Part shown: positions 51,546 through 60,782 of the stretch, one piece after another
How the letters are laid out: each line of letters begins with the position of its first letter
How positions within the stretch are numbered: position 1 is the first letter of the stretch
NCBI GenBank assembly: GCA_017428215.1
Contig: JAFRRH010000045.1
Coordinates: forward strand, 1-64,000
From: Selenomonadaceae bacterium
Lineage (GTDB): Bacteria; Bacillota; Negativicutes; Selenomonadales; Selenomonadaceae
Reading direction: 5' to 3'
Length of the DNA stretch: 64,000 bases
Translations under genes and position numbers: made by a program
Notes under the pieces: generated by a model
What the model saw: the letters and a program-made list of their open reading frames with translations, nothing else
Told to the model about the DNA's origin: nothing
Database searches by the model: none

Positions 51546-52265
51546 TTAAATTGTCGGGATAGTCAGCGTGAAAGTCGAACCTTCAGCGGGCTTGCTCCTA
51601 ACTTTTATTTTAATGTTGTGACGGTCGGCAATCCACTTTGCGACGGAAAGACCAAGCCCAACGGAATTTTCGTTATCATCAATTTTAGTACGTGCCTTGT
51701 CCATGCGATAGAATCTGTCGAAAATTTTCGCGCAATCTTCTTTCGGAATGCCAACGCCTTTATCAATAAATTTCAACGTCGCCTCGTTCTTTGAAACCGT
51801 CAGCTCAACTTTAACTGGTGTATCAGGCGGACTATAGCGCAAGGCGTTATCAAGGAAGGCGGCTAACATTTTCTTTAAAAACTCAGCGTCCGCTAAAATT
51901 TTGCAGGGCGCGAACTTAGAGACTTGCACACGAGGCGAACGATAACTTTCTATAAATTTTTTTAACAGTTCGTCTAAGTCGACGGGCATTTTCGTTAAAG
52001 GTTGGCGTCCTTGATCTGCGCGGGCGAGAAATAATAAATTTTCAACAAGGCTTTGCATATTCTGCGCGGAAGTTTTTATCGACGTGACTGCCTCTTTAAA
52101 AAGTTCGGGGTCGGATGTGCCGCAAGTTTCCAGTAAGTCGACATAGCCGCGAATTATCGTCAGCGGCGTTCTAAGCTCGTGTGATACGTCGTTTACAAAT
52201 CGCTGTTGTCGGCGAAAACTTTCATTGGTTCTTGCTGCCTGCTTTGAATTAATCTTTAATTGCAT
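51546..52265 (-). CDS. Histidine kinase core without sensor or membrane region
   Basis: The 239-residue protein consists only of the dimerisation/phosphoacceptor domain (FVNDVSHELRTPLTIIRGYVDLLE, phospho-His at residue 29) and the ATPase domain with FLDNALRYSP (N box), DKGVGIPKE (G1), FDRFYRMDKART (F box) and GLGLSVAKWI (G2). No membrane segment, HAMP or PAS domain precedes the His, unlike the usual kinases of this OmpR/PhoR class. The ATG at 52265 overlaps the last 17 nt of the response regulator gene, so translation is coupled. It might be a natural cytosolic kinase or the remainder of a larger one. Confidence 0.85.
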   Translation of the reverse strand: MQLKINSKQAARTNESFRRQQRFVNDVSHELRTPLTIIRGYVDLLETCGTSDPELFKEAVTSIKTSAQNMQSLVENLLFLARADQGRQPLTKMPVDLDELLKKFIESYRSPRVQVSKFAPCKILADAEFLKKMLAAFLDNALRYSPPDTPVKVELTVSKNEATLKFIDKGVGIPKEDCAKIFDRFYRMDKARTKIDDNENSVGLGLSVAKWIADRHNIKIKVRSKPAEGSTFTLTIPTI

Positions 52266-52932
52266 AGCCAACGCCTCTGGTTGTATGAATGTATTTTTCG
52301 CCGAATTTGTCATCAATCTTGGAGCGCAGATAGCTGATATAAACATCGACAACGTTGGTATCGCCAATGTAATCATAGCCCCAAACGGTTTGAAGAATTT
52401 GATCTCGACTTAAGACATTGCGTTTATTTTCCACCAGATATTTCAATAGCGAGTATTCTTTATGCGTCAAATCGACTTTCTCGCCCTTAACTGTGACTTC
52501 ATAACGATCCGGATAAAGAATCATATTTTTAACAACGTAACGAGTTTCCTCCGCGTTGCGAATTCGTTCATTGTGTCGACGAAGTACGCCTCTTATCCGC
52601 GCTAAAAGTTCCTCGCCAGCAAAAGGTTTAGTCATGTAATCATCTGCGCCCAAGTCAAGTCCTTCAACTTTGTCACGAATTTCATCACGCGCCGTCAACA
52701 TGATTATCGGTACGTCGCTAACTTCGCGCACACGTTTACAAATTTCCATGCCGTCCATTTCGGGGAGCATAATGTCCAACAAAATTAAATCATATTTCTC
52801 TTGGATAATGCGTTCATAAGCTCGCCGTCCGTTTGATTCGATTGCCGTCTTAAAGCCTTCGCGTTCTAGTGTTAATTGGAGCAAGCGAGCTATTTGTCGT
52901 TCGTCCTCCACTATAAAAATTTTTTCTGCCAT
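52249..52932 (-). CDS. OmpR/PhoB-family response regulator
   Basis: The 227-residue regulator has a receiver domain (FIVEDERQIARLL with the acidic pocket; LILLDIMLPEMDG with phospho-acceptor D53; IIMLTARDE; GADDYMTKPF) and a winged-helix DNA-binding domain (LTHKEYSLLKYLVENKRNVLSRDQILQTVWGYDY, ending HTTRGVGYAI). It starts right after the autotransporter stop codon and overlaps the kinase gene. It likely controls the operon or other surface genes; the perfect dyad at 55303-55331 is a candidate target, without proof. Confidence 0.96.
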   Translation of the reverse strand: MAEKIFIVEDERQIARLLQLTLEREGFKTAIESNGRRAYERIIQEKYDLILLDIMLPEMDGMEICKRVREVSDVPIIMLTARDEIRDKVEGLDLGADDYMTKPFAGEELLARIRGVLRRHNERIRNAEETRYVVKNMILYPDRYEVTVKGEKVDLTHKEYSLLKYLVENKRNVLSRDQILQTVWGYDYIGDTNVVDVYISYLRSKIDDKFGEKYIHTTRGVGYAIKD

Positions 52933-55164
52933 TTACCAAGTCCTCCTTAGCATAATTGACGCTGTAACGTCTTTGTCGTGTTCGCCGCACTGAATTTCCG
53001 CCTCGCCGCCCATAAACCAACCACGCGCAAATTCATTTTCACCGCGCACACTAAATACGAAATGAGTTTTATCGCGCTTATTACGAAGTCGATAGCTGTG
53101 TTCGTTGTCGCCCTCATAACGAATTTGCAAATCTGGATCTGCGCCCGTGAATCCGTGCTTGACGCCAAATCGAAAACCTATCATTCCCGTCCGATAATAT
53201 CTTTTTAAGTCAAGCCCCGTCTGCGCCGCAAAATAATTATTACTACTGGATTCGACGTGCTGATTGTAAATTCCCGCGCCGTGCTCGTGGTAAGAATTTT
53301 GCTTGAGATGTGATGCCTGGAAATTTACAAACGGACTGAAATGCCAAATTTTTTTCGGTGTGAGGTCATATTTATATTCGCCGCCAATCTCAAAAATGCG
53401 GCTTTTATATTTGGCGTTAGTTGACAAATCCAATGAAGAAATTCCTCTGTGCAATGAGTTCCTTAACTGCCCGCCGTTAGCATAAATATAAACATCACTT
53501 GCCCGATTGTGATAGCCCGCGTAAAGTCCAAGCCGCGTATCGTAAACCGTCGCCCGCGAATTTTCCGCGCCATAACCTATTGTGCCATAGGTCGCGAAAA
53601 TTCCCGCACGCCACTTTTTACCAATAGGTCTGTCATAACCGCCAACAATAACAGAGCCGTGATAATCTGTGCCGCCGCTCAGACTTCCCCAATTTTTCAT
53701 GTAGTTAAGCCAGAAATTATTTTCTTGCCGCGCAGGAACTTTAACTTTAACCGTCACATCGGGCGCGTTGGAATCACCGTCAGCAAAATTTAGAGGGCTT
53801 ACATTTACGTTGACATAATCGGGCACAAAAAATTTCGATACTCGCGAAGAAATCATTCTATCAACAGCACTATTTTGTTGGGCGACGCTCATAATCTGCG
53901 CGGCGTCATTTGAGGCAATTTCCGTTAAAGTCTCCTTGACTTCGGCGGGTTCTAAATTATAAAATTCGCGCATTTCCCCCTGTTGAGTATTGTCAAGAGT
54001 TTCAAACATATTATTCATCGCGTCGAGAGTTTCTTCCTCTTGCGAATTCAAATCTTGTGTAAAGTCAGCCTCATGCGTCGTAACGAATATAGTATTGCCG
54101 ACAATTTCGCCTGTAGCAGTAAGCAATGCAGAAATTTGAACGGGTTTTCCGACGGGATTTTTAATGTTACCGGTGATTGAATTAGCGATTAAAACTCTAG
54201 CCGTTTCATTGGGCAATAAACTATCTGTCGTGACGGTCGAGCCTTCAACATTTGCGTTGCCGTTGACGATAATCAAACCCGCCTTGCCGCCGCTAATCTT
54301 TTGTAAAATGCCGTCGGAAATCAAATTGCCATTAATAACCAAATTATTATCAGGCGAATCCGCGCCAATCGTCCCGTGATTTATAAAAGTGCCCGTCGTT
54401 GTGTCTCTAACGCCAGATATATTATTTAGGGTGAACAGACTGCCGAAAAGTTTTGCGCCAACTCCCACGTCGACACTCAAAACATTTACAGGACCAGAAA
54501 AATACGCTGTGCCCTTGTTTATGTGCATTTTGATGTTATTCGCGCCAGAAATTTTTCCGTCGTAACTGAAATTCGCGTTGAAATTTAAATTCGTCACCAA
54601 ATCGGGATTATAAGTCGTCATTTTCCAATCAGAAACAATGTTGCCTTTAATGCTTGCGCCGCTGTTTATATTAATATTTTTGACGAAAGAATTTTCACCG
54701 ATATAAATTGCGTGTTCGCCGCCAGTGAGTTTGCCTCGCAAATTAAAATTGTCGACAAATGTACGATTGAATTCGTCGCCACTGAAATTAAATTCGACTG
54801 CATTACCCGTCGCAACAATATTTCCGAAAATATCCAAAGTGTGCCCGTATCCGTCGGCAATTAAAATCCCCGTGCTGTTCAAACCTCTAAGATTAATCGC
54901 CATGCCCTTTGGAATTGTAATTTTATTTCTTAAGCCTTCGATTAAAATCCCAACAGCTCCAGCTTTTGTTGAAGAAATATTTTCGTTAAGTGTAACATCA
55001 TTTTTTGTACCTGAAACTTGCAAGCTTGCAATCGAGTTTTCTTCGTTCGTGGAGTTTGTATCATCAGCAGAAACTTGACCAGCCGCCGTACTTATACTTA
55101 AAAAAATTGCGACAGCTAAAAGACGACGTCGCGTTTTATAATCTTTTTTTATGCTCATCTCCAT
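52933..55164 (-). CDS. Autotransporter outer-membrane protein (type V secretion)
   Basis: The 743-residue protein has an N-terminal signal peptide (basic KKDYKTRRRL, hydrophobic AVAIFLSISTAAGQVSA), a passenger region (about 40-400) rich in Asn/Gly/Ile beta-helix-like segments (LRNKITIPKGMAINLRGLNS), a linker with a coiled-coil-like helix (about 400-450) and a C-terminal 12-strand autotransporter beta-barrel (FWLNYMKNWGSLSGG to the end). The last residues, IMLRRTW, finish with an aromatic as outer-membrane proteins do. The ATG at 55164 follows GGGAGAA. Its stop abuts the response regulator start, so surface protein and regulator are co-expressed. Confidence 0.9.
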   Translation of the reverse strand: MEMSIKKDYKTRRRLLAVAIFLSISTAAGQVSADDTNSTNEENSIASLQVSGTKNDVTLNENISSTKAGAVGILIEGLRNKITIPKGMAINLRGLNSTGILIADGYGHTLDIFGNIVATGNAVEFNFSGDEFNRTFVDNFNLRGKLTGGEHAIYIGENSFVKNININSGASIKGNIVSDWKMTTYNPDLVTNLNFNANFSYDGKISGANNIKMHINKGTAYFSGPVNVLSVDVGVGAKLFGSLFTLNNISGVRDTTTGTFINHGTIGADSPDNNLVINGNLISDGILQKISGGKAGLIIVNGNANVEGSTVTTDSLLPNETARVLIANSITGNIKNPVGKPVQISALLTATGEIVGNTIFVTTHEADFTQDLNSQEEETLDAMNNMFETLDNTQQGEMREFYNLEPAEVKETLTEIASNDAAQIMSVAQQNSAVDRMISSRVSKFFVPDYVNVNVSPLNFADGDSNAPDVTVKVKVPARQENNFWLNYMKNWGSLSGGTDYHGSVIVGGYDRPIGKKWRAGIFATYGTIGYGAENSRATVYDTRLGLYAGYHNRASDVYIYANGGQLRNSLHRGISSLDLSTNAKYKSRIFEIGGEYKYDLTPKKIWHFSPFVNFQASHLKQNSYHEHGAGIYNQHVESSSNNYFAAQTGLDLKRYYRTGMIGFRFGVKHGFTGADPDLQIRYEGDNEHSYRLRNKRDKTHFVFSVRGENEFARGWFMGGEAEIQCGEHDKDVTASIMLRRTW

Positions 55165-55302
55165 TGACGAATTCTCCCTACTGATTTTTTCGACTGCCGC
55201 CGGAAAATATTTTAAATAGTTTATCACAAGTGAAGTTAAAAAAAAAGACAGCGTACGGATTTAAATTGCTCGCAAAATAACTTTTAACGAAATTTTAATT
55301 TA

Positions 55303-55331
55303 CTAATTGTAAAAACCCGCATTACAATTAG
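55303..55331. promoter_or_regulatory. Perfect 10-nt dyad upstream of the autotransporter operon
   Basis: CTAATTGTAA and TTACAATTAG are exact inverted complements separated by 9 nt (AAACCCGCA). It lies 139 nt before the autotransporter start. It is AT-rich and lacks a T-tract, so it fits an operator better than a terminator. The rest of the 55165-55418 gap is AT-rich and shows no gene. Confidence 0.55.
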
Positions 55332-55418
55332 CTTTGTAAAATTTTTGTAGTCTATCTGCAGTCTAACGCCAAAATCTATAAAGCTATTTAATTATAAAGA
55401 ATGTTGCCGTCGATTAGG

Positions 55419-56245
55419 GATTGTTGGTAAAGTCAATTAAAAGAAAAGACACAAGCAAATCTTTTATACAATAAGTTTGAAAAGGTGAATGCTCATGTCA
55501 AGTTTATTGTATCACAAGGAATTAACGGACGCTAAATGGCACAGAATAAAATTTTTATTCGAGAAGCCGAAGAAAGTAGGACATCCGTCACTTAACCCTC
55601 GCACTGTTCTTAATGGAATTTTGTGGATACTCTCAAGTGGAGCGGCGTGGCGTGGCGCGATTTGCCTAATCTTTACAGTAATTGGAACAGCTGCTACCAT
55701 AAATTCCGTCAATGATGTGATTGCGCTTTACTACTTTTAAAACTCGTAAACCGCAATGTAGATAATTCTTCGCTGCTTGAAATTGATTCAACCTTCTGTA
55801 AAGTTTATCAGAGTACCTGTTGCGGATTCGAAGCGCAAGCAATCGGCTCGGCACGCGGCGGCAAGAACCCCAAAATCTACGTTCTGCTCAACGAAAGAAT
55901 GCAACTTTTGAAAGTGAAATCTATGACAGTGAATTGGCTCTTGCTCTTTTTGACGCGTTGACCTTTCGAGCAAAAAAATTCTTGCAGACTTTGCTTACTC
56001 TTGTCAATCAATTCGTCCTCATCTTGAAGAACGCGTTGTCGTTGGCTGCATTCGGTACAAAACAAATTTCAAGACGAAACAGGCTTTTGATAACGAACTT
56101 TATAAGCAACATTGACGAGCGTTTCTTTCATCAGATTAAGAATTATCGTCACATTGCAAATCGTTACGATAAATTGGCTCTCTGCTTTGAGAATTTCGTC
56201 TTAATTGATTCTTCCCGCATTCTCTTTTAATTTACCAACACGATC
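55419..56245 (+). mobile_element. Decayed IS5-family insertion sequence
   Basis: The element is bounded by imperfect inverted repeats: GATTGTTGGTAAA on the left (55419-55431) and its counterpart GATCGTGTTGGTAAA, read from the minus strand, at the right (56231-56245). The transposase inside is broken. Size about 0.83 kb fits IS427/IS1031-like members of IS5. Confidence 0.75.
55489..56229 (+). pseudogene. IS5-family transposase, several frame breaks
   Basis: Family segments appear in different frames. LTDAKWHRIKFLFEKPKK and LNGILWILSSGAAWR are in frame 1. NWNSCYHKFRQ, then a stop, then QAIGSARGGKNPKIY follow in a second frame. EIYDSELALALFD and, at the end, ERFFHQIKNYRHIANRYDKLA are in a third. 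Together they make a complete but non-functional DDE transposase of the IS427/IS1031 type. At least one stop codon and two frameshifts are visible, so the element is dead. Confidence 0.85.
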
Positions 56246-56311
56246 TAGGATCTTGTCGGTAAACTGCAATATATAATAACCTTTAGAGTCGTCGAAGTGT
56301 CTCCATTGAGA

Positions 56312-58674
56312 TAGTGATAGGTAAGGGAAGTAGTCGCTAAGTTTTCCCCACTCCACACCGTACAAGCGATTTTCAGCGCATAAGGCGTTCCATCTGTGAT
56401 AATTTATTTCAATCTAATCAATCTACCGATAGAATTGTATTTCCAACTAATTTTCTTAACACATTGAGCTTTTTCATATCAGGCTTGCAAGTTTTCAAAT
56501 AATTTTTAATCGTTTCAGCCTCTATTGTGTGTATAAGTTTATGAATTGTAATCGTGACTAAAATCAAATTTAAGTATTCATCCGTGCCACCTTGTGACTT
56601 TGGTATTTTGTGGTGGCAATGAATCTCCGCTGTTGAAGTAAAACTTTCTCCTGTAACTGCACATTTTCCCTTCTGAACAGAGTATAGAGAAATGGGATTA
56701 TCTGCGTATTCTATGCTTCTGCCGCATAATAGTTGCCTTATAAGCTTTGCTTTAAGTTCGTCAGCTTGTTTGACTTGCGCCTTACTACTTTTGTTCTTTG
56801 GAATTTTGAACTTTACATAACCGATAGGGTAGATTGGCTCATCTGCTAAATATCTTAGCATTGCCGATTTGCCGTATCTGTTTTTTTTCAGCCGGAGTAA
56901 CCTTTCTTCCTTTCCTACTTTTTTCTTTAAGCCTGTTTGTAATGACCGTCATGACTGCCCTATTGAGATTGTGCGCGTCAAAGCTAATATTGGTCGCGAT
57001 TCGGTAATAATTTTGCATTCCCATTACCATTGTATTGCCAGATTTCTCCGCCCCTTCCAATTTGTGGTCGTGGGCGTGCTATTTTTCTTACCTGTTTAAC
57101 AAGAGCTTTCTTTTTGGTCTTAAATTGCTTGTCGCTGATATGAGATTTGACTACCTGTTTGCCGCCTTTGGAATGGATTTTGATTTTAAAACCCAAGAAC
57201 TCGGAATATCTTCGTTTAACATTGATAACTCTCGTTTTCTCTTGCGACACTTCCAACTTGAGCCTTTCATATAACCATTGCGTGATTGCAATTTTTGTCT
57301 TTTGAGCCGCCGTTTTTGTTCTGCAAAAGATACGGAAGTCGTCAGCATAGCGCACTATGTACATTTCTTTGAGTTTAGTTTTGCGCATTGCTACGTAACC
57401 GTTACTTTTAGCTCCTACTTTATTGACTGAGTATTTGTACACTATCGGATTTTCTTCCCAGTTACTTTCTACCCAGTGGTCCAGCTCGTTTAGTACAATA
57501 TTTGCTAAAAGTGGCGAGATAATGCCGCCTTGCGGTGTTCTTTTCTTTGGATATTCAAGCTGTCCGTTTGGCATTTTAATTGGAGCTTTGAGTACGCGCT
57601 TTATTTTTCCGAGTAGGTGTTTGTCCCTTATTCCCAACGTACACATTTGCCTTATCAACTTCGTGTGATTTACGTTGTCGAAGAATACCTTAATGTCAAA
57701 TTCGATGATATAATGCAATTTACTTAGTTGCATTCTCTGATATGTGTCGGATATTGCATTTTCCACTGAGCGATTTGGTCTGAATCCATAGCTATGCTTG
57801 CTGAATTGCGCTTCGCATATCGCTTCCAATACTTGCTTGAAACATTGCTGGACTAGCCTGTCCCATATACAAGGAATCCCCAGTGGTCGTGTATTTCCGT
57901 TAGGTCTAGGTATCTATTTCCGTCTTACGGATTTGGGTCGGTAGCCTCTTTTCATGCCCGAAACGATATATCTGACTTTGTCAACTACCTCTTCAGGCGT
58001 TAGTTTGCCGATGTCCACGATTGTCAATTTGTCCGTTCCGGCTGTGTTGTTCTTGATATTTCTGTACGCCAGCAAAATAGTTTGAGTGATTGTTTGAAAT
58101 TATCCAAGACTGGTGCCCATTGCTCCATTCCCATTACAGGAACTTCTTCGGTTCGAGCACTACTTTTCAGTACCGATTCAACCGCTTATTTTTCTTCGTC
58201 GGCTTAGTCTCTTGACTTCGATACCTTTCCTTGTTCCGATTATCCTATCTTTACATATAGCCTTAGTTTTTTGCTATGAGCCTGTAAGCTGGACAATGTC
58301 GCTAACACTATATGGCATTTCATATATCGCATTTTTACTTTGCCACCCCCACGACGATTTCTCGTCCATTACATTTCTATAATGTTTACGTTTAGAACCG
58401 TACATTCGCAATTTCGTCAATTCCTTGCGAAACATTCTAACCTTAGCTATTTTGTAGCCCCCCGACATATAGGACACACAGCCCACCTCTGAACTGCTTT
58501 CGTCATCTTACTGTTACGGTGTCTCTCTGCCGCCTTCACCGAGCTTTTAACGGTTTCCCGCTAATCGGAGTATTAGGGAAAGCACTTCAGGGCGTTACCC
58601 CCTCATTTTACTCTTTGGATAACCAGTTCGCTATATTTAAGCGCAGTAGCTTTTCACTACTGAACAAGTCGCAC
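56312..58674 (-). mobile_element. Group II intron with a decayed ORF
   Basis: Read on the minus strand, the intron begins GTGCGACTTG (58674), the standard group II 5' end. It continues through a domain I with AACTGGTTATCC and GGGGGTAACGCCC stretches. Near the 3' end are domain V (CGCCTTATGCGCTGAAAATC, followed by GCTTGTACGGTGTGGAG) and an end CCTTACCTATCACTAT. The ORF between encodes an RT-maturase-HNH protein in pieces. The RNA could still be foldable. The 3' limit is accurate to a few bases. It lies 67 nt from the IS5 remnant. Confidence 0.85.
56418..58110 (-). pseudogene. Group II intron reverse transcriptase-maturase-HNH protein, disrupted
   Basis: The parts are recognisable in order. 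NTAGTDK and VDIGKLTPEEV are at the N-terminus, with a frameshift just before. RPNGNTRPLGIP comes after an in-frame stop near 57905. FSKHSYGFRPNRSVENAI, TPQGGIISPLLANIVLNELD and the catalytic IVRYADDF of the RT follow. Then comes the maturase domain with a shift near 57065, and LRYLADEPIYPIGYV after a further shift at an A-run near 56885. Last is an HNH endonuclease (CAVTGESFTSTAEIHCHHKIPKSQGG). The protein cannot be made whole, so mobility is lost. Confidence 0.85.
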
Positions 58675-58816
58675 ATTTCTCATATTCACACTTTACTCAA
58701 GAGGTTATGAACACTGGTTCTGAGAGCTAAAAAATTTAATTCTCTATTCTTTTTTCTATACATCAAAAAACACCTCCCAAGCTCATTTTACTTGAAAGGT
58801 ACTTTTTGTCTGCAGT

Positions 58817-58852
58817 ATGACACCCTCCAGATTTTGGAAGGTGTTTTTTTGT
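58817..58852 (+). terminator. Terminator-like hairpin before the amidase gene end
   Basis: CACCCTCC and GGAAGGTG form a stem with one mismatch, followed on the plus strand by TTTTTTT. No plus-strand gene ends here except the dead IS5, so its use is unclear. The 58675-58816 stretch shows nothing else recognisable. Confidence 0.5.
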
Positions 58853-58862
58853 GCAGAAATTT

Positions 58863-60761
58863 TTAGCCGAAATAATCTTCAATGCCGTCGAGAATACCTT
58901 GTGCCGCCTTTTTGACGCCTTCTTTAGAGTCCAAAAGTTTTTCCTCTTCCTTATTCGAGATGAAACCTAATTCAATGAGCGTGGCTGGCATGTCGGTATG
59001 TTTAACGACGTAGAAATTGCAAGGTTGAGTTCCGCGACTTGGCGTGCCGAGTTGTTCAACTAAGTTGCGGCGAATACAATCGGCAAGTTTCTGTCCTCTG
59101 CCGGTTGTGCTCTTGCTGTAGTAATAACCGGTCGTGCCGCGAGCTTCGGGACGTGTGAAACTGTCAGCGTGAATCGAAATGAAAATGTCCGCTTTATTAC
59201 GATTAGCAACATCGCACCTTGCGCCAAGCTCTTCAATGTCGGAGGCTTTTGCGCCCTTTTCAGAAACGGTTCTATCAGTTTCGCGGGTCAAGATAACTTC
59301 TGCGCCTTCAGCCTCAAGCATTCTTTTAAGCTCCAATGAAACTTTAAGCGTAACATTTTTCTCCATAACGCCCGTCGGACCGATTGCGCCCGCGTCGTTG
59401 CCGCCGTGTCCAGGATCGATGACAATTTTTTTGCCTTCAAGCGCAGTAATTTTATCTAAATCTTCTTCTAGCTCTGTGAACGGCGTATCAACCTCTTTGG
59501 ACTTATCGTCGCTATCGTCCTTTTTATCCTTATTTTTTTTGTCGCGGCGTTCCTGTTTTTCTTTTTCCTTGAGAGCCTTTTCGCGTTCACGTTGTTCTTT
59601 AATTTCGCGTTCGAGTTTTTCTTTTTTCTCGCGTTCTTGTTGCTTTTTTAGTTCGCGTTCTTGTTTTTCTTTAAGTTCCTTTTCGCGCTTTTCAAGTTCC
59701 TTTTCGCGTTTTTCAAGCTCGCGTTCGCGTTCCTGTTTAGCTTTAAGCTCGCGTTCTTGTTTTTCTTTAAGTTCGCGCTCTTGCTTTTCCTTAAGTTCGC
59801 GTTCTTGTTGTTCCTTAAGCTCTTGTTCACGTCGTGCAAGCTCTTGTTCGCGCCGCTCTAATTCGCGTTCGCGTTCCTGTTGAGCTTTAAGTTCAGCCTC
59901 TTGTTGGGCTTTGAGTTCGGCGTCTTGTCTAGCTTTAAGTTCGGCGTCCTGTTGGGCTTTAAGTTCAGCCTCTTGTTTAGCTTTAAGTTCAGCCTCTTGT
60001 TTAGCTTTAAGTTCGGCGTCCTGTTTAGCTTTAAGTTCAGCGTCTTGTCTAGCCTTGAGTTCGGCGTCTTGTCTAGCTTTAAGTTCGGCGTCTTGTCTAG
60101 CTTTAAGTTCGGCGTCTTGTCTAGCTTTGAGTTCGGCGTCTTGTCTAGCTTTGAGTTCGGCGTCTTGTTTAGCTTTGAGTTCGGCGTCCTGTCTAGCTTT
60201 AAGTTCGGCGTCCTGTCTAGCTTTAAGTTCGGCGTCTTGCTTAGCTTTAAGTTCGGCGTCTTGCTTAGCTTTAAGTTCAGCGTTGTCGTTGGGCTTAGAA
60301 TTGTTAACTTCCGGATTTGGTTTGAAGTCAGCGTTGCCCACGTCAATAATAAATCGATGTCCCTTTGGGCCGCCGTCAAGATGAAACGGTTTAATCTCCG
60401 CCATGCTCTCGATAACCAATCGAACAGTCGTCGGGTTGAATTGTGCGACACGAATTTTTTTAGCCGCCAAAGATTTCAATTCAATTTCGCGCTGAACGGT
60501 CGGACTTAACCACGAGTTTTTAAGGTCAATAATAATTCGCGAGGGATTTTCTACGTAAGATTCGGTGAAGTCAACTTTTTTTGTCATGTCAACGACAATC
60601 CGAATTGTTCCCGCGCCGTAGCCAACACGAATCGCGCTAATTTCGGAAAGATTAGCTTTACGCTCGGCAAAACTCGGTTCAGCTTTTTGTTCCGCCGCTT
60701 GAGCCGCTGAAGTCGCCGCAATTAAAATGAGGAGACTCAGCAATATTTTCTTAATCAACAA
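58863..60761 (-). CDS. N-acetylmuramoyl-L-alanine amidase with AMIN domain and octapeptide-repeat stalk
   Basis: The 632-residue protein has a signal peptide (LLSLLILIAATSAAQA), an AMIN domain (about 38-140; SEISAIRVGYGAGTIRIVVDM), which targets septal wall or the divisome, and 17 tandem copies of an eight-residue unit DAELKARQ (about 158-293). A highly charged Glu/Arg/Lys helix follows (to about 430). The Amidase_3 zinc hydrolase comes last: IVIDPGHGGNDAG (His), GVMEKNVTLKVSLELK (Glu), ISIHADS (His) and PATLIELGFISN (catalytic Glu). It cuts the peptide from MurNAc in peptidoglycan. The stalk probably forms a long single helix across the periplasm. The start is a TTG with GGAGG upstream. Confidence 0.93.
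   Translation of the reverse strand: MLIKKILLSLLILIAATSAAQAAEQKAEPSFAERKANLSEISAIRVGYGAGTIRIVVDMTKKVDFTESYVENPSRIIIDLKNSWLSPTVQREIELKSLAAKKIRVAQFNPTTVRLVIESMAEIKPFHLDGGPKGHRFIIDVGNADFKPNPEVNNSKPNDNAELKAKQDAELKAKQDAELKARQDAELKARQDAELKAKQDAELKARQDAELKARQDAELKARQDAELKARQDAELKARQDAELKAKQDAELKAKQEAELKAKQEAELKAQQDAELKARQDAELKAQQEAELKAQQERERELERREQELARREQELKEQQERELKEKQERELKEKQERELKAKQERERELEKREKELEKREKELKEKQERELKKQQEREKKEKLEREIKEQREREKALKEKEKQERRDKKNKDKKDDSDDKSKEVDTPFTELEEDLDKITALEGKKIVIDPGHGGNDAGAIGPTGVMEKNVTLKVSLELKRMLEAEGAEVILTRETDRTVSEKGAKASDIEELGARCDVANRNKADIFISIHADSFTRPEARGTTGYYYSKSTTGRGQKLADCIRRNLVEQLGTPSRGTQPCNFYVVKHTDMPATLIELGFISNKEEEKLLDSKEGVKKAAQGILDGIEDYFG
59880..60288 (-). repeat. 24-nt tandem repeat array (17 units) within the amidase gene
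   Basis: Each unit encodes (D/E/N)AELKA(K/R/Q)Q. Units differ by synonymous and by K/R/Q, D/E changes. Several adjacent units are identical at DNA level (60057-60170), a sign of recent expansion or contraction. Because the unit is 24 nt, changes in number keep the frame. Confidence 0.95.
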
Positions 60762-60782
60762 TTCAAAGCCTCCTCTTTTAAT

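Noticed and set aside
59880..60288. CRISPR array suspected from regular 24-nt spacing
   Set aside because: Units are contiguous coding repeats with no unique spacers, and translate to an eight-residue motif in the amidase.
59911..60384. Long plus-strand ORF opposite the amidase repeats, encoding runs of Ser-Ala-Ser-Cys-Leu
   Set aside because: It is a shadow of the 24-nt repeat array, as an array without stops in one frame tends to be open in others. It has no ribosome site or family match. A second plus-strand ORF at 59880-60509 and a minus-strand one at 59858-60451 have the same cause.
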